Source: MRBY01 sp943371005 (GTDB taxonomy: Bacteria; Cyanobacteriota; Cyanobacteriia; Cyanobacteriales; MRBY01). From it: DNA of 64,000 nucleotides. Both the position numbers and the translations under genes were made by a program. How positions within the stretch are numbered: position 1 is the first letter of the stretch; every line of letters begins with the position of its first letter. The DNA is taken from NCBI GenBank assembly GCA_943371005.1, contig CALRTB020000007.1, positions 82,899 through 146,898 on the forward strand, in the 5' to 3' direction. Shown here piece after piece: positions 17,344 to 25,904 of this stretch. Under the pieces are notes generated by a model that did not search any database, was not told the origin of the DNA, and saw only the letters and a list, made by a program, of their open reading frames with translations.

Positions 17344-18042
17344 ATGATATCTCAACCCAAAAGCTTGCAATGGTGGCAAAAACTGGGGGTGTGGCTCGCA
17401 ACGGTATTGTTTACCTTTGGGGGTTTTGTTTCGGCAGCCCAGGCCACTGGTGTTTATGATGTGCCCTATGCCACGGGGGATGAACCGATCTGGATTGTGG
17501 ATCAAGCAGAAGCAATTAGTCGTGCTAACGAAGGGCGTTTAAATCGAGAGCTCAGCGAGTTAGCGGAAACAACGGGCAAGGGTCTTCATTTGATCGCGAT
17601 TCGTCGTCTTGATTATGGTCAGACCATGGAAGAATTTACCGATAAGGTGTTTGCAAAGTGGTTTCCGACACCGGAGGCCGGCGCTAACGAGGTGGTCGTG
17701 GCGATGGATGTGCTGACGAATAATGTGGCGATCGCCCTGGGAGATAATATCCAGGATTTGATTCCGCCGGAGACGGCCGAGAGTATTACTGGGGAAACCA
17801 TCGGTTACCCCCTGCGCAGCAGTTCCTATAACCAAGCCTTCCTTGATGCTGAGGCCCGCATTGGTACCATTTTGAACGGTGAAGCAGATCCCGGCCCCCC
17901 AGACATCGCCGAAATTAATATCGAGAGCACTTTCACCAAGGCCGAAGACACAAAAACAACCAGTTCAACGATTTGGGTCGTGGTGCTGCTCCTCTTGGCG
18001 ACAATTATCCCCATGGCCACTTACTGGTGGTATGTGCGCTAA
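17344..18042 (+). CDS. psb32: Psb32-like TPM-domain thylakoid protein
   Basis: A 232-residue membrane-anchored protein of the TPM (TLP18.3/Psb32) family. Residues 1 to about 35 form a signal peptide ending near AAQA. The TPM domain follows (WIVDQAEAISRANEGRLN, LIAIRRLDYGQTMEEFTD, VVVAMDVLTNNVAIALG). A C-terminal membrane helix (WVVVLLLLATIIPMATYWWY) anchors it. Psb32 and plant TLP18.3 protect and repair photosystem II. The stop codon abuts the stop of the convergent tspO gene with no intergenic base. The symbol rests on family resemblance, not on a comparison I could run. Confidence 0.8.
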   Translation: MISQPKSLQWWQKLGVWLATVLFTFGGFVSAAQATGVYDVPYATGDEPIWIVDQAEAISRANEGRLNRELSELAETTGKGLHLIAIRRLDYGQTMEEFTDKVFAKWFPTPEAGANEVVVAMDVLTNNVAIALGDNIQDLIPPETAESITGETIGYPLRSSSYNQAFLDAEARIGTILNGEADPGPPDIAEINIESTFTKAEDTKTTSSTIWVVVLLLLATIIPMATYWWYVR

Positions 18043-18516
18043 TTAACCTTTGCCCGGATTGAGCCAGATCATTTCCCAGGTAATGTAGGTACCAACTGGG
18101 CTCCAGAGTAGAAAAGGAACCAATAGCCAAAAACTAATTTTCGAGACGGGAAAAACGGCGATCGCCAACAATAAACCCACAAAAAAACCCGCTGCCCCAA
18201 TAATGGTTCCCACCGTTAGGCTGCGGGTTTTGCACATCACAGGGGTATAGGCCAAGATTACCAACTCCAACAGGCCATAACCTGCCATCAACAGCCAGGT
18301 ACGAAATCCTTGGGGATCAGCATGCCAAACATAGGTGGCGGAAATAATGCCGCAGATAAAAATACTCGTCCACACCACCGGGATGATGCCCTCAAAGGTG
18401 AGCCAGGCAGGACGGCGCAATTGGAAAAACCAGCGTTGATCCGCGCGAATCGCTCGATTTAGACCCACTCCCAAGGCGATCGCCACCAAAGTGATCAATA
18501 ATCCCGTTCCCAGCAT
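18043..18516 (-). CDS. TspO/MBR family membrane protein
   Basis: A 157-residue protein with five membrane helices, as in the TspO/mitochondrial benzodiazepine receptor family. The first loop has RRPAWLTFEGIIPVVWTSIF, resembling the conserved PPxWxFxxxWxxLY region, and the last helix region reads LLVPFLLWSPVGTYITWEM. TspO proteins bind tetrapyrroles and act in stress responses; a porphyrin-related role would suit a phototroph. The start is the ATG at 18516. It converges head-on with the Psb32-like gene. Confidence 0.75.
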   Translation of the reverse strand: MLGTGLLITLVAIALGVGLNRAIRADQRWFFQLRRPAWLTFEGIIPVVWTSIFICGIISATYVWHADPQGFRTWLLMAGYGLLELVILAYTPVMCKTRSLTVGTIIGAAGFFVGLLLAIAVFPVSKISFWLLVPFLLWSPVGTYITWEMIWLNPGKG

Positions 18517-18597
18517 GTCTCTCTCCCCCAGAATTTCAACCCAATTCTATACTGGTAGAAGAAGCCCCCCAGATTATTTCTAGCGACCCGTATAGCC

Positions 18598-19920
18598 ATG
18601 ACCTTCTCGCCCCAACTAATGCGCGCTGTCGAAACCCTCCAATATCGAGCGACTGTCGGGGAAGTGGCGACCCAGGCTGGCCTAGAACTCAGTGTGGCCC
18701 AAAACGGTCTTTATAACCTGGCCGCCGATGCTGGTGGACATCTCCAGGTGGCAGAAACGGGTGATGTTGTCTTTGAATTTCCCAAAAATTTCCGAACAAT
18801 CCTCCGTAATAAGTATTTCAAAATTCGGCTCCAGGAATGGCTCGATAAAACCTGGCAAGTCGTCTTTTTCCTCATTCGGATCTCTTTTGGTATTGCCCTG
18901 ATCCTCTCGATTCTCTTGATGACGATCGCTATTTTGGCTTTAGTCGCCGCCGCTAGCAGTCAGGATAATAACAACTCCTCTCGCCGCCGTAGTTCTTTTA
19001 ATATGCCCTGGCTTATTTGGTGGGGCCCGGATCTGTTCCGCGTTTTTAGCCCCAGTTACTACGACTCGCGACGCTACGGGACTTCAATCGCGCCCCGCAA
19101 GAACACGACGGACAAAACAGAGAAAGGGGGGATGAATTTCCTCGAAGCCGTTTTTTCTTTTCTCTTTGGTGATGGCGACCCTAATCCGAACCTGGAGGAA
19201 CGTCGCTGGCAAACCATCGGTCAAGTCATCCAAAACAATGATGGAGCCGTGATCGCCGAACAACTTTCCCCCTATTTCGATAAGCTATCATCCACGGAAC
19301 AGACAGAAGAAAGTTACATGTTACCGGTCTTGGCCCGGTTCAATGGCTACCCGGAAGTGTCCCCCACGGGAGACTTGGTTTATTATTTCCCAGAACTCCA
19401 GGTCAAAGCCCAGGAACGCCGTCAGAAATCTGTCCCCAACTATTTAGAAGAACAGCGCTGGACATTTACCCTTGCTCCTACCGGACAAAAATTTTTGGCG
19501 ATCGCCCTTGGGGGCGTCAATTTAGTCTTGGCCCTGATGCTAGGCGTTTTATTGCAAGATTCAGCCCTGGTGGCCGAACTCGGTGGCTTAGTGGGTCTTG
19601 CCCAGGCCCTTTATCCGCTTCTCTTTGCTTATGCGATCGCCTTTTTGGCCGTTCCCCTAGGCCGTTACTTTTGGCTCCAGCGCCGTAACCAAACCATCGA
19701 AAATCGCAACACCCAGCGCCAAGAACGAGCCGCTCTACTCAATACAGGCGAACCTGAACTGCAACAAAAACTAGCCTATGCCCAGCAATTTGCAACCCAG
19801 AAAATTCTCACTGCCGAAACCATCACCTATGGCACCGACCAAGACCTCCTCGATCAACAACTGCAAGGGCGCGATGACCTCGCCAAAGATTGGGAACGAC
19901 GCCTAGAAGAAGGTCAATAA
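18598..19920 (+). CDS. Uncharacterised membrane protein with duplicated cytosolic domain
   Basis: I do not recognise a named family. The 440 residues show a soluble N-terminal domain (about 1-80), one membrane helix (about 88-117), a polar loop with an Arg/Ser-rich stretch and Trp-rich segment, a second soluble domain (about 195-285), two more helices (about 300-320 and 325-357), and a charged C-terminal tail. The two soluble domains resemble each other: TVGEVATQAGLELSVAQNGL...GDVVFEFP (18-62) and TIGQVIQNNDGAVIAEQLS...GDLVYYFPEL (206-267). The pattern suggests winged-helix-like modules, which is inference. It is convergent with the metzincin gene, whose stop is 4 bp away. Confidence 0.7.
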   Translation: MTFSPQLMRAVETLQYRATVGEVATQAGLELSVAQNGLYNLAADAGGHLQVAETGDVVFEFPKNFRTILRNKYFKIRLQEWLDKTWQVVFFLIRISFGIALILSILLMTIAILALVAAASSQDNNNSSRRRSSFNMPWLIWWGPDLFRVFSPSYYDSRRYGTSIAPRKNTTDKTEKGGMNFLEAVFSFLFGDGDPNPNLEERRWQTIGQVIQNNDGAVIAEQLSPYFDKLSSTEQTEESYMLPVLARFNGYPEVSPTGDLVYYFPELQVKAQERRQKSVPNYLEEQRWTFTLAPTGQKFLAIALGGVNLVLALMLGVLLQDSALVAELGGLVGLAQALYPLLFAYAIAFLAVPLGRYFWLQRRNQTIENRNTQRQERAALLNTGEPELQQKLAYAQQFATQKILTAETITYGTDQDLLDQQLQGRDDLAKDWERRLEEGQ

Positions 19921-19924
19921 CGTT

Positions 19925-21046
19925 TTAGTCCACACGAATGGGAATGTAAGCCCGATTATTAGAACCACTCACCTCAGAGATGGTGTTGTTCTCATCCACG
20001 ATGATCCCAAGCCAGTAATTTTGACCAGGATTAAGATTATTCGGAATCGTTACCGGAACCGTTGTCGTAGCAACATCCGCCGGATGGATTGACCCAAAAG
20101 ACCCACCCCCAATGCGAGTATCACCATAACTAATGTAGTCATTGGTTGAAATATAGATCCCGTAGGAGACATTATTATGGGTCTGCTTACCGTTATTTTC
20201 AATCGTAAATTCAGGGCGAATGGTACTGCCACGATTGACGCGATAGCCCGGCTCCCCCGCAATCGTAATCCCACTTAAGGTCGCTGTATTCGCCGCATTG
20301 CGAATCCTTACCCGCCCATGACTTGAATACTCACCGCTTGCACCAGTTCTGCGCCAGTGGGATGCAGAAACATCATTAAACGTAGAATTTTGACTCCCAT
20401 AAAGTACACGGGAACCATGGGAAGCATCTTCCCCAAAATAAGTGCGTGCCGTAGAACCATTGGTATGGTGATGCCGCCAAGAGTCTCCCATCACGTTGTA
20501 TTCCCAATTGACGTGCATCAAGCCAAGGTAATGACCAGCTTCGTGGTTAATCACTGCATCGATCGGCAAACGAGAGCCTGTGTAGACCGTATTAGAGCTC
20601 TTATTTTGGGAAGTCGTCCAAGAACGGCCCGATGAATCCAGAACAATGTCTACTTCATCTAAACCATAATGCCAACCAAATAACCAGTAACAGTGGTAAC
20701 GCATCTGGGCGACCCCAGGCGGCGAAATACTATTTGCGTAAATCTCATTTTGGCCATTGCCGCTACCAACTCCCCCTGTTTCCGTCGTTGTGTTAATCAC
20801 AAAAGGGGAAGGGTTAGTATTGGTCGCGTTAACGCCCCGCTCCACCGACTGTAGTAAACTACCCGGCGGAAAACTGATGGTATTGATCCGGGCCGTTGTC
20901 GAATTACCACTCCACCGTAATTTTTTACCACTATCACCATTACACTCCAACCAAGAAGCTGCCTGGGCGGGTTCTGGCAGGATCAAACAAGCAGAGATAA
21001 TGGCCGAGGCCGCAAGTAAATATGGACTGAATAAGTTGAACTTCAT
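19925..21046 (-). CDS. Secreted metzincin-type zinc metalloprotease with CARDB-like domain
   Basis: A 373-residue exported protein. Residues 1 to about 29 are a signal peptide ending EPAQA. The catalytic domain carries HEAGHYLGLMH (H168, E169, H172, H178), the full HExxHxxGxxH zinc site of metzincins, followed by a short NVMG segment (M186) as candidate Met-turn. Four cysteines or fewer are present, so it is not heavily disulfide-bonded. From about residue 270, the sequence reads as an Ig-like CARDB domain (STIRPEFTIENNG, YGIYISTNDYISYGDTRIG, GSNNRAY). It would act outside the cytoplasm; substrate unknown. It lies 41 bp downstream of another secreted-protein gene on the same strand and is probably cotranscribed with it. 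Confidence 0.85.
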   Translation of the reverse strand: MKFNLFSPYLLAASAIISACLILPEPAQAASWLECNGDSGKKLRWSGNSTTARINTISFPPGSLLQSVERGVNATNTNPSPFVINTTTETGGVGSGNGQNEIYANSISPPGVAQMRYHCYWLFGWHYGLDEVDIVLDSSGRSWTTSQNKSSNTVYTGSRLPIDAVINHEAGHYLGLMHVNWEYNVMGDSWRHHHTNGSTARTYFGEDASHGSRVLYGSQNSTFNDVSASHWRRTGASGEYSSHGRVRIRNAANTATLSGITIAGEPGYRVNRGSTIRPEFTIENNGKQTHNNVSYGIYISTNDYISYGDTRIGGGSFGSIHPADVATTTVPVTIPNNLNPGQNYWLGIIVDENNTISEVSGSNNRAYIPIRVD

Positions 21047-21087
21047 AGCAAAAGTCCCTGTAACAATTGATTGTGATTCTGGCTGAA

Positions 21088-22155
21088 TTAGGGTGTGATC
21101 GGTCTTAAGTCTGGCCTTAACTCCGGTGAAATATCCCTCAAATTAGGCGAAAGATCACGGATTTGGCTTTCTCCTTCCCGGGCCTGGGCGTCATTCTTTT
21201 CTTCTTCGGTAATTTGATCTGGAACCGTTACGGCCTGAACTTCTTCTAACCTGGGATCGGCAACGGTGAATGGTTTGGTCGGATCAGCCGAGACAACAGA
21301 AGATCGCGGTGGCTGTAAACGACTATTCCACTGGCGGACAGCTTCAAAAAAAGCGGACACACTGAGGGGCGGCCCAAAGGTTTCCATGGGAGTCGCTTCT
21401 GGAGAATTGAAATTATCACCAGCGATCGCCGCAGCCTGAAAGCCATAACCCACTCGATAAGCAGCAGGGGCTTCCGTTTCATAGCGCCGTTGTAGCTCGG
21501 CAATGCTTTGGCCTGTTCTCTGGCTTTCTTGTTGAATAATTCTTTGGGTTTCTGGTTGTTTTAATAACAGTTCAAAAGAGGGCCTTGGTAATTCGATGAC
21601 ATTGAGATCAAAGCGAGGTTTTCCGCCAATCCTTAATCTTTCTGTCGCTTCAACCACAGGAATTCCCCAACCATTAAACACACGGTTATCTACGACCCTA
21701 AAGCGGCCTTCAACACAACTCACCAAGGGACATCCCCCAACGGCGTCTCTGGTTAGAAATAAAATATCTGCCTGGTTGCGAGCAAATATCGGTGCCGTGG
21801 TCTCCATGTAGATACCACCACTACCATCAGCACCACCGGGCACTCGCAGGGTGATCGTTTCCCCTGATGCTTTGCCCCTTAAGGTTTCCCGAATTTTGTA
21901 AGTCACAAAAGTATGGGGCAGCCCTTGGGGTTGTTCCCTTGTCGGTTGGGAGTTGCGGTATTGAACATCAACAACTTCGCCAAAGATGACTAGATCTGAT
22001 TCGCCTACAAGGAATTCTAGGCCAGATGTTTTGGCAGCGCCAGGATCGTTTTGCAAATTAGTCGGACTATGGGCAAGGCTAGATTGCATAGGAGAAATGC
22101 AACATAACCCTAAAGTGATTAGCTTGAGAAAAGTCAGCTTTAAATAATTTTTCAT
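21088..22155 (-). CDS. Secreted protein of unknown function, operon partner of the metzincin
   Basis: A 355-residue exported protein with a signal peptide of about 28 residues. The N-terminal half looks like a single beta-rich domain: SDLVIFGEVVDVQYRNS, TYKIRETLRGKASGETITLR and PGGADGSGGIYMETTAPIF, a pattern seen in bacterial proteins that accompany matrixin-like proteases and that resembles an OB/TIMP-like fold; this is inference. One disulfide is possible (GCPLVSC). The C-terminal part is low-complexity, acidic and proline-rich, ending in repeated (D/E)LRxxxP units. It is first in an operon with the metzincin gene, after a long AT-rich upstream region. It might be an inhibitor, chaperone or substrate adaptor of the protease. 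Confidence 0.7.
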   Translation of the reverse strand: MKNYLKLTFLKLITLGLCCISPMQSSLAHSPTNLQNDPGAAKTSGLEFLVGESDLVIFGEVVDVQYRNSQPTREQPQGLPHTFVTYKIRETLRGKASGETITLRVPGGADGSGGIYMETTAPIFARNQADILFLTRDAVGGCPLVSCVEGRFRVVDNRVFNGWGIPVVEATERLRIGGKPRFDLNVIELPRPSFELLLKQPETQRIIQQESQRTGQSIAELQRRYETEAPAAYRVGYGFQAAAIAGDNFNSPEATPMETFGPPLSVSAFFEAVRQWNSRLQPPRSSVVSADPTKPFTVADPRLEEVQAVTVPDQITEEEKNDAQAREGESQIRDLSPNLRDISPELRPDLRPITP

Positions 22156-22834
22156 GTATTTAAACAGACCTCCAATGGATTTAATGGCATAAAATTAGGT
22201 TTCGAAATTAGTCAAAAAGTCGTTGTCTGCTTAACTTTAATACATTAAAAGCTTCTGTCTGGATTTTTTCTGAATTGCAGAACAAAAAATAATTATGTTT
22301 ATTCGCTTTGGTTTTAATAGGCTTAAATAACAGATCTTTGTCTATAAAATCTGCTTGAAATTTTCAATTCAGAAACTCTCAAGATTTCAGAAAAATGACT
22401 CTTTGTTTCTGGCCAAATCTAAATCTAGTGAAATATTTTATGTATTATTTGAATTTTAAAACATGAATTTAAAGGATTTGAAAACAGGATCAGTGTCGCA
22501 ACAAAAATCCAGACAAATTCAAATAAATTCAAAATATGAAGAGTTGTAATCAGATTTGATTAAATTGTCTTTACAAAATTGATCTGTAGAACTCTGTTTT
22601 GCAATTTTAAAGAAATATTTTATATTCTTAAATCACTATTGAATCAACAATAATTAATGATGCTTTATAGAGATTTGTAGGGCTGTTTATAAGGCCGATA
22701 AATCCCTTGATTCTTCAAATTGAGAGATTAGAATCCAAAAGTGATTGCAAAAAAATACCCCAAAACTAGGGGCAGGATGACTTGACCAATCAGTTCTCAG
22801 GACTATTGGACTCGAATCTATCCGGCGATCGCCA
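22156..22834. other. AT-rich intergenic region without a gene
   Basis: About 680 bp between proA and the metzincin operon with no credible coding frame. The stretch from about 22200 to 22680 is very AT-rich and lacks HIP1 sites, unlike the surroundings. It has small inverted repeats: TTCTG/CAGAA at 22268-22282, CAGAT/ATCTG near 22330-22352 and AATCA/TGATT near 22549-22562, and a short direct repeat of AAATTCAAA around 22516-22534. It probably holds the promoter of the leftward secreted-protein operon. Confidence 0.5.
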
Positions 22835-24118
22835 CTACAGATCTCGGTGGGTAAAAGGCTTGGCATCGGGGCCACTGTAGGTCGCGGCGATTTGACCATT
22901 ACCAACGAGATGATATTTGTAAGTCACAAGCCCTTCTAAACCCACGGGGCCACGGGGCGGTAAGGTTTGGGTGCTGATGCCCACCTCTGCGCCAAAGCCG
23001 TAACGGAAACCATCGGCAAAACGGGTCGAGCAATTATGGTAAACGCCCGCTGCTTTCACTTCATTGAGGAAAATCTGGGCCGTGGCTGCATCTTCTGTGA
23101 TGATCCCGTCGGTGTGTTTGGAGCCATAGGTATTGATGTGGGCGATCGCCGCTTCGACATCGGTTACAACTTTAATTGCCAGAACTAAATCGCTATATTC
23201 TGTGCGCCAATCTTCTGCCGTAGCAGGCTGGACAGGAATAATCTTTTGGGTTGCCTCATCGCCAATGAGAGTGACCTGTTTCGCCGTTAAAGCCGCAGCA
23301 ATCTGGGGTAAAAATTCTGGGGCAGTTTTTTCGTGAATCAACAGCGTTTCGACCGCATTACAAGCCGCCGGATACTGGGTTTTCGCATCGACGACAATCG
23401 GAATGGTTTTGCTTAAATCCGCCGCCACATCAACGTATAGATGGCAAATGCCGTCGGCGTGGCCCAGCACGGGGATATTTGTGTTTTGCTGTACATACTG
23501 CACAAAGGCATTAGAACCGCGCGGGATGATCAGATCCACATATTCATCAAGGGACAGGAGGGTTTTAATTTCTTCGCGGGTGGTCAGGAGGGTGACGGCC
23601 TGGGGTGAAACGGCAGTGTCCTGGAGGGCCGTTTGGATAATCTCCGTTAGCACAGTACAGGATTGGAGTGCTTCTTTGCCTCCCTTGAGAATGACACCAT
23701 TGCCGGACTTGATCGCGAGGCTGGTGATCTGAATCAGCGCTTCCGGGCGGGCTTCAAAAATAATCCCTAGAACCCCCAGGGGACAGGTGACTCGCCTGAG
23801 GACTAAATCTTGATCTAACTCTCGGTGTAACTGGAGATGGCCAACGGGATCAGGGAGGTTAATTACATCATAGATACCGGCGATCGCCGCTTGCAATTTA
23901 CTCTCTCCCAACTTCAGACGGGCATAGAGGGCTGGTGCAATTCCATCTCGCTGGGCCGCTTCACAATCTGCCTGGTTTGCCGCGACGATTTTCGCCTGAT
24001 TTGCCGCGAGGGCTTGGGCCACTTTTTCTAAAGCATCATTGCGCTGGGCCAGGCTTAAGGTACCGAGTTTTTGGGCCGCCGCCCGAGTTTGCTGTGCCAA
24101 GTCAATCAGATTCGCCAT
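22835..24118 (-). CDS. proA: Gamma-glutamyl phosphate reductase
   Basis: A 427-residue enzyme of proline synthesis, reducing gamma-glutamyl phosphate to glutamate semialdehyde with NADPH. Family segments are VTCPLGVLGIIFEARPEAL, SGNGVILKGGKEA and the catalytic-cysteine region TQYPAACNAVETLL. The C-terminus has GFGAEVGISTQTLPPRGPVG. The ATG at 24118 (MANLIDLAQQ) has a GGAGGG ribosome-binding sequence 5 bp upstream and is preferred to the longer frame to 24130. Upstream on the same strand are ccmK3 and ccmK4, but a terminator at 24186-24212 separates them. Confidence 0.96.
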   Translation of the reverse strand: MANLIDLAQQTRAAAQKLGTLSLAQRNDALEKVAQALAANQAKIVAANQADCEAAQRDGIAPALYARLKLGESKLQAAIAGIYDVINLPDPVGHLQLHRELDQDLVLRRVTCPLGVLGIIFEARPEALIQITSLAIKSGNGVILKGGKEALQSCTVLTEIIQTALQDTAVSPQAVTLLTTREEIKTLLSLDEYVDLIIPRGSNAFVQYVQQNTNIPVLGHADGICHLYVDVAADLSKTIPIVVDAKTQYPAACNAVETLLIHEKTAPEFLPQIAAALTAKQVTLIGDEATQKIIPVQPATAEDWRTEYSDLVLAIKVVTDVEAAIAHINTYGSKHTDGIITEDAATAQIFLNEVKAAGVYHNCSTRFADGFRYGFGAEVGISTQTLPPRGPVGLEGLVTYKYHLVGNGQIAATYSGPDAKPFTHRDL

Positions 24119-24185
24119 GATTCCCTCCAAATTTATCCAGTCCTATGTTCTATTTAACATCACCTATCACCCCGACCCAACAACG

Positions 24186-24212
24186 AAAAAAGCCCATTAA
24201 AATAGGCTTTTC
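24186..24212 (-). terminator. Intrinsic terminator downstream of ccmK4
   Basis: On the minus strand AAAAGCC pairs with GGCTTTT around a 10-base loop, and the T run continues to six. It lies about 35 bp after the ccmK4 stop and before the proA start, so it ends the ccmK3-ccmK4 transcript. Confidence 0.8.
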
Positions 24213-24245
24213 TGTGATGAATCTGCGGTTTTAACAGGAGTATAT

Positions 24246-24581
24246 TTAAACGCGAGTTCCTTCTACCGCAGCTCGATAGGGTTCAACCTCTTCGCTGTAG
24301 TCGATGGGGAGTACCGCACAAACGTTGGGATGGGGACGGGGAATGATCACCCAGGATTCTAAGACACCACCATGGGCCTTCTCGACGGCTTCGATCCCGG
24401 CAGCCATTGCCGTTTTGACTTCTGAGACGTCGCCACGAATGTTGATATTGAAGCGGGCACTACCAACCCGAATGTAGCCCACCAGGGTTACACGACCGGC
24501 TTTAACCATCGCATCTGCAGCGGCAAGTACTCCGGGAAAGCCTTTTGTTTCAAGTGATCCAACCGCAGATTGAGCGGGCAT
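24246..24581 (-). CDS. ccmK4: Carboxysome shell protein CcmK4
   Basis: A 111-residue BMC-domain protein that assembles as hexamers in the beta-carboxysome shell. It opens MPAQSAVGSLETKGFPGVLA and carries ADAMVKAGRVTLVGYIRVGS; the pore-loop area and the tail (VIIPRPHPNVCAVLP then IDYSEEVEPY) match CcmK4 better than CcmK1/K2. It lies 107 bp downstream of ccmK3. As in other beta-cyanobacteria this pair sits away from the main ccm operon, where it is thought to tune shell permeability, partly through K3-K4 heterohexamers. Confidence 0.93.
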   Translation of the reverse strand: MPAQSAVGSLETKGFPGVLAAADAMVKAGRVTLVGYIRVGSARFNINIRGDVSEVKTAMAAGIEAVEKAHGGVLESWVIIPRPHPNVCAVLPIDYSEEVEPYRAAVEGTRV

Positions 24582-24688
24582 AGGGGTCTCCTTTATCTTT
24601 GTGATTAGTAAAACTTATTTATATTTGGTTCTTCACCCAAGCACATATTATTCTCTAAACTGGGCAAAACACCAAGATCTTCGCGGCA

Positions 24689-24997
24689 CTAAGAGCGAAA
24701 TTCGAGGGAAGCTTGGGTATATTCCAGGGGTAAAATCCCGACAACATTATCGGGGGGGTTGGGGACGGTGTAATGGCTCATCACTTGACCACCGACAGTT
24801 TCTTCGGCGGCCCGTAAACCGGCTTCCATGGCAGGGCGCACTTCTGAGGTACGACCCCGAATGACAACGATAAAATTACCTCTTTCGGCTTTGTCAAAAA
24901 ACACAATGGTGACACGGCCCGCTTTGACCATGGCATCAGCGGCGGCAAGGACGGCGGGAAAACCTAGGGTTTCAATGACTCCCACGGCTTCTTGCAT
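24689..24997 (-). CDS. ccmK3: Carboxysome shell protein CcmK3
   Basis: A 102-residue BMC-domain paralogue of CcmK4. The start MQEAVGVIETLGFPAVLAAA at 24997 has an AGGAG sequence 8 bp upstream; the longer frame to 25018 would need a TTG start. The strand after the first helix reads VTIVFFDKAERGNFIVVIRG, where the DKAERGNF segment is CcmK3-like and distinct from CcmK4. CcmK3 is thought not to form stable homohexamers but to pair with CcmK4. It is first in the ccmK3-ccmK4 transcript and diverges from the kinase-like gene at 25076 across 78 bp. Confidence 0.92.
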   Translation of the reverse strand: MQEAVGVIETLGFPAVLAAADAMVKAGRVTIVFFDKAERGNFIVVIRGRTSEVRPAMEAGLRAAEETVGGQVMSHYTVPNPPDNVVGILPLEYTQASLEFRS

Positions 24998-25075
24998 AAT
25001 CTCGACTCCTGGGGGCAAGGGATAGGGCTATATTCTCCCACATTGGTTCCCTTCTGCTATAGGAAATTTTTTGGA

Positions 25076-25834
25076 ATGGTCTTGACTGGTTCTTTACTGC
25101 CACTGCCCCCAGAGGTTTTAGGTTATCCCCAGGCGACAACAACGGAGATCGAGCGGCGGCGATCGCATTTGGCAGAGTGGGGCATTGAGGCCATGGTTGC
25201 GGTGGGGCCGAAAAATCTAGGGGCCTTACCCATTCTCGGCCTTGGTTATGTTGGCGCGGTTGTGCTGGTGCTTTGGCAGGATCGGCCCTGTGCTCTAAAA
25301 ATTCGCCGTTTGGATAGTAATCACGATAGCTTGTTGCCAGAAATTGATTGTTTAGCAAAGGCCAATCAGATCGGCATTGGCCCCCGTTTGCTCAAGGGAT
25401 CAGCGGATTTTCTCTTAATGGAATTTGTGTCGGGGCGATCGCTCCTGACTTGGTTACAAACCCACCAAGGTCAAGAACACCAAATTTTGAGGCGGACGGT
25501 GATGGAAAATATCCTCTCCCAAGCCTTTGCCCTCGATCAGTTGGGGTTAGATCGTGGTGACATGGGCCGTTTGACCCAGGATGTGATTGTTAACGACCAA
25601 TGCCAGCCCGTGCTCTTGGATTTTAGTGGCGCCAGCCTGAACCGTCGCCCCCAAAACCTGACCAGTGCGCTCCAGGGGCTGCTGTGGGGAAGTGCTTTGG
25701 CAGACTATTTTGCTCCTGATTTTCCGGCGAACCAGCGACAACTATTAATGCCGCATCTGAGGCTCTATAAGCAAAGGCTCAATTCTGAGCAATTTCAGGC
25801 GATTATGGTGGCCCTGGGTTGCAAACAACGGTAA
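25076..25834 (+). CDS. Protein kinase-like fold protein (RIO/Bud32-like), divergent from ccmK3
   Basis: A 252-residue soluble protein with features of a small kinase. CALKIRRLD looks like the beta-3 strand with the ATP-binding lysine, LLMEFVSGRSLLTWL like the hinge and following helix, DRGDMGRLTQDVIV like a divergent catalytic loop, and PVLLDFSGASLNRR like the metal-binding DFG region. The glycine loop is not obvious (GLGYVGAVVLV). It may be an atypical RIO- or Bud32-like kinase or a pseudokinase. The ATG at 25076 is preferred because the longer frame from 24992 runs into the ccmK3 coding sequence. The divergent promoter with ccmK3 is notable but does not prove a link. Confidence 0.65.
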   Translation: MVLTGSLLPLPPEVLGYPQATTTEIERRRSHLAEWGIEAMVAVGPKNLGALPILGLGYVGAVVLVLWQDRPCALKIRRLDSNHDSLLPEIDCLAKANQIGIGPRLLKGSADFLLMEFVSGRSLLTWLQTHQGQEHQILRRTVMENILSQAFALDQLGLDRGDMGRLTQDVIVNDQCQPVLLDFSGASLNRRPQNLTSALQGLLWGSALADYFAPDFPANQRQLLMPHLRLYKQRLNSEQFQAIMVALGCKQR

Positions 25835-25904
25835 TAATCGACCCTGGGATAAAAAATTTTTGTCATACTCAGAGGACAGCCTGTTGCAGTTGGGGCCTTT
25901 GGAT

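Noticed and set aside
24992..25075. N-terminal extension of the kinase-like protein
   Set aside because: It would run through the divergent promoter and into the ccmK3 coding sequence; the ATG at 25076 is preferable.
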